DNA from: a candidate division Hyd24-12 bacterium UBA5074
Lineage (GTDB): Bacteria; Fermentibacterota; Fermentibacteria; Fermentibacterales; Fermentibacteraceae
DNA: 5,262 nucleotides
Direction of reading: 5' to 3'
NCBI GenBank assembly: GCA_002414865.1
Contig: DIAQ01000016.1
Span: 15,803 to 21,064, forward strand
Shown: one piece after another, positions 5,232 through 5,262 of the stretch
Layout of the letters: each line of letters begins with the position of its first letter
Numbering within the stretch: position 1 is the first letter of the stretch
Notes under the pieces: model-generated
Database searches by the model: none
Seen by the model: only the letters and a program-made list of their open reading frames with translations
What the model was told of the DNA's origin: nothing
Program-made: the position numbers and the translations under genes

Positions 5232-5262
5232 GTACTTCAGATGGATACTCCGGTACTACAAG
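5224..5262 (+). CDS. Start of next gene, probably the partner half-transporter (3'-truncated)
   Basis: ATG 5224 overlaps the exporter stop (TAA 5229-5231) by 8 bases and opens 13 codons to the window edge, MLKYFRWILRYYK. A strong ribosome-binding site precedes it. A short basic and aromatic amphipathic start of this kind is typical of half-size ABC exporters just before the first membrane helix. The overlap with a half-exporter whose signature motif is degenerate also points to a second half-transporter. Thirteen residues cannot prove this. Confidence 0.6.
   Translation, partial: MLKYFRWILRYYK

Noticed and set aside
1..5262. CRISPR array, tRNA or rRNA gene, insertion sequence, attachment site or origin
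   Set aside because: I saw no regularly spaced repeats, no tRNA-like cloverleaf, no transposase-like product and no flanking terminal repeats. Apart from 3236-3440, nearly all bases are coding.

Overview
The window is GC-rich bacterial DNA. All supported genes lie on the + strand, and third codon positions are strongly G/C with frequent AGG arginine and CTC leucine codons. Starts other than ATG are common: three consecutive genes begin with GTG, GTG and TTG. The densely packed, partly unrecognisable gene content fits an uncultured or poorly characterised GC-rich bacterium. The sequence alone does not fix the phylum. A twin-arginine signal on one product and the Shine-Dalgarno-like sites point to Bacteria.

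Positions 1-3235 form one tightly packed run of four genes: the 3' end of a TPR-repeat protein gene, a Tat-exported protein of unknown function, a HAD-superfamily subclass IB-like phosphatase, and a PP-loop (MnmA/ThiI-like) RNA-thiolation-type protein. They are joined by a 4-base overlap, a 1-base gap and an 8-base overlap, so they are probably co-transcribed and translationally coupled. The promoter must lie upstream of the window. The four products do not belong to one obvious pathway.

Positions 3236-3440 are non-coding except for a possible 8-codon leader ORF. This 205-base stretch holds a sigma70-type promoter candidate starting six bases after the preceding stop codon, the strongest Shine-Dalgarno sequence in the window (which serves the short ORF, not the transporter), and a GC-rich hairpin. 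A 9-base perfect complement (10 pairs with a G-U) exists between the hairpin's apical part and the only plausible ribosome-binding region of the next gene. This looks like an attenuation-type leader, and it is the most interesting part of the window.

Positions 3441-5231 encode a complete half-size ABC exporter (six membrane segments plus one ATPase domain). Its stop overlaps by 8 bases the start of another ORF that runs off the window and looks like the N-terminus of a second half-transporter. The ATPase has an intact catalytic glutamate but a degenerate signature motif (LSMGE), as expected for one half of an asymmetric heterodimeric exporter. A known parallel is the Bacillus bmrB-bmrCD arrangement, in which a leader peptide controls a heterodimeric multidrug ABC exporter. 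That comparison is an inference from layout, not from sequence similarity.
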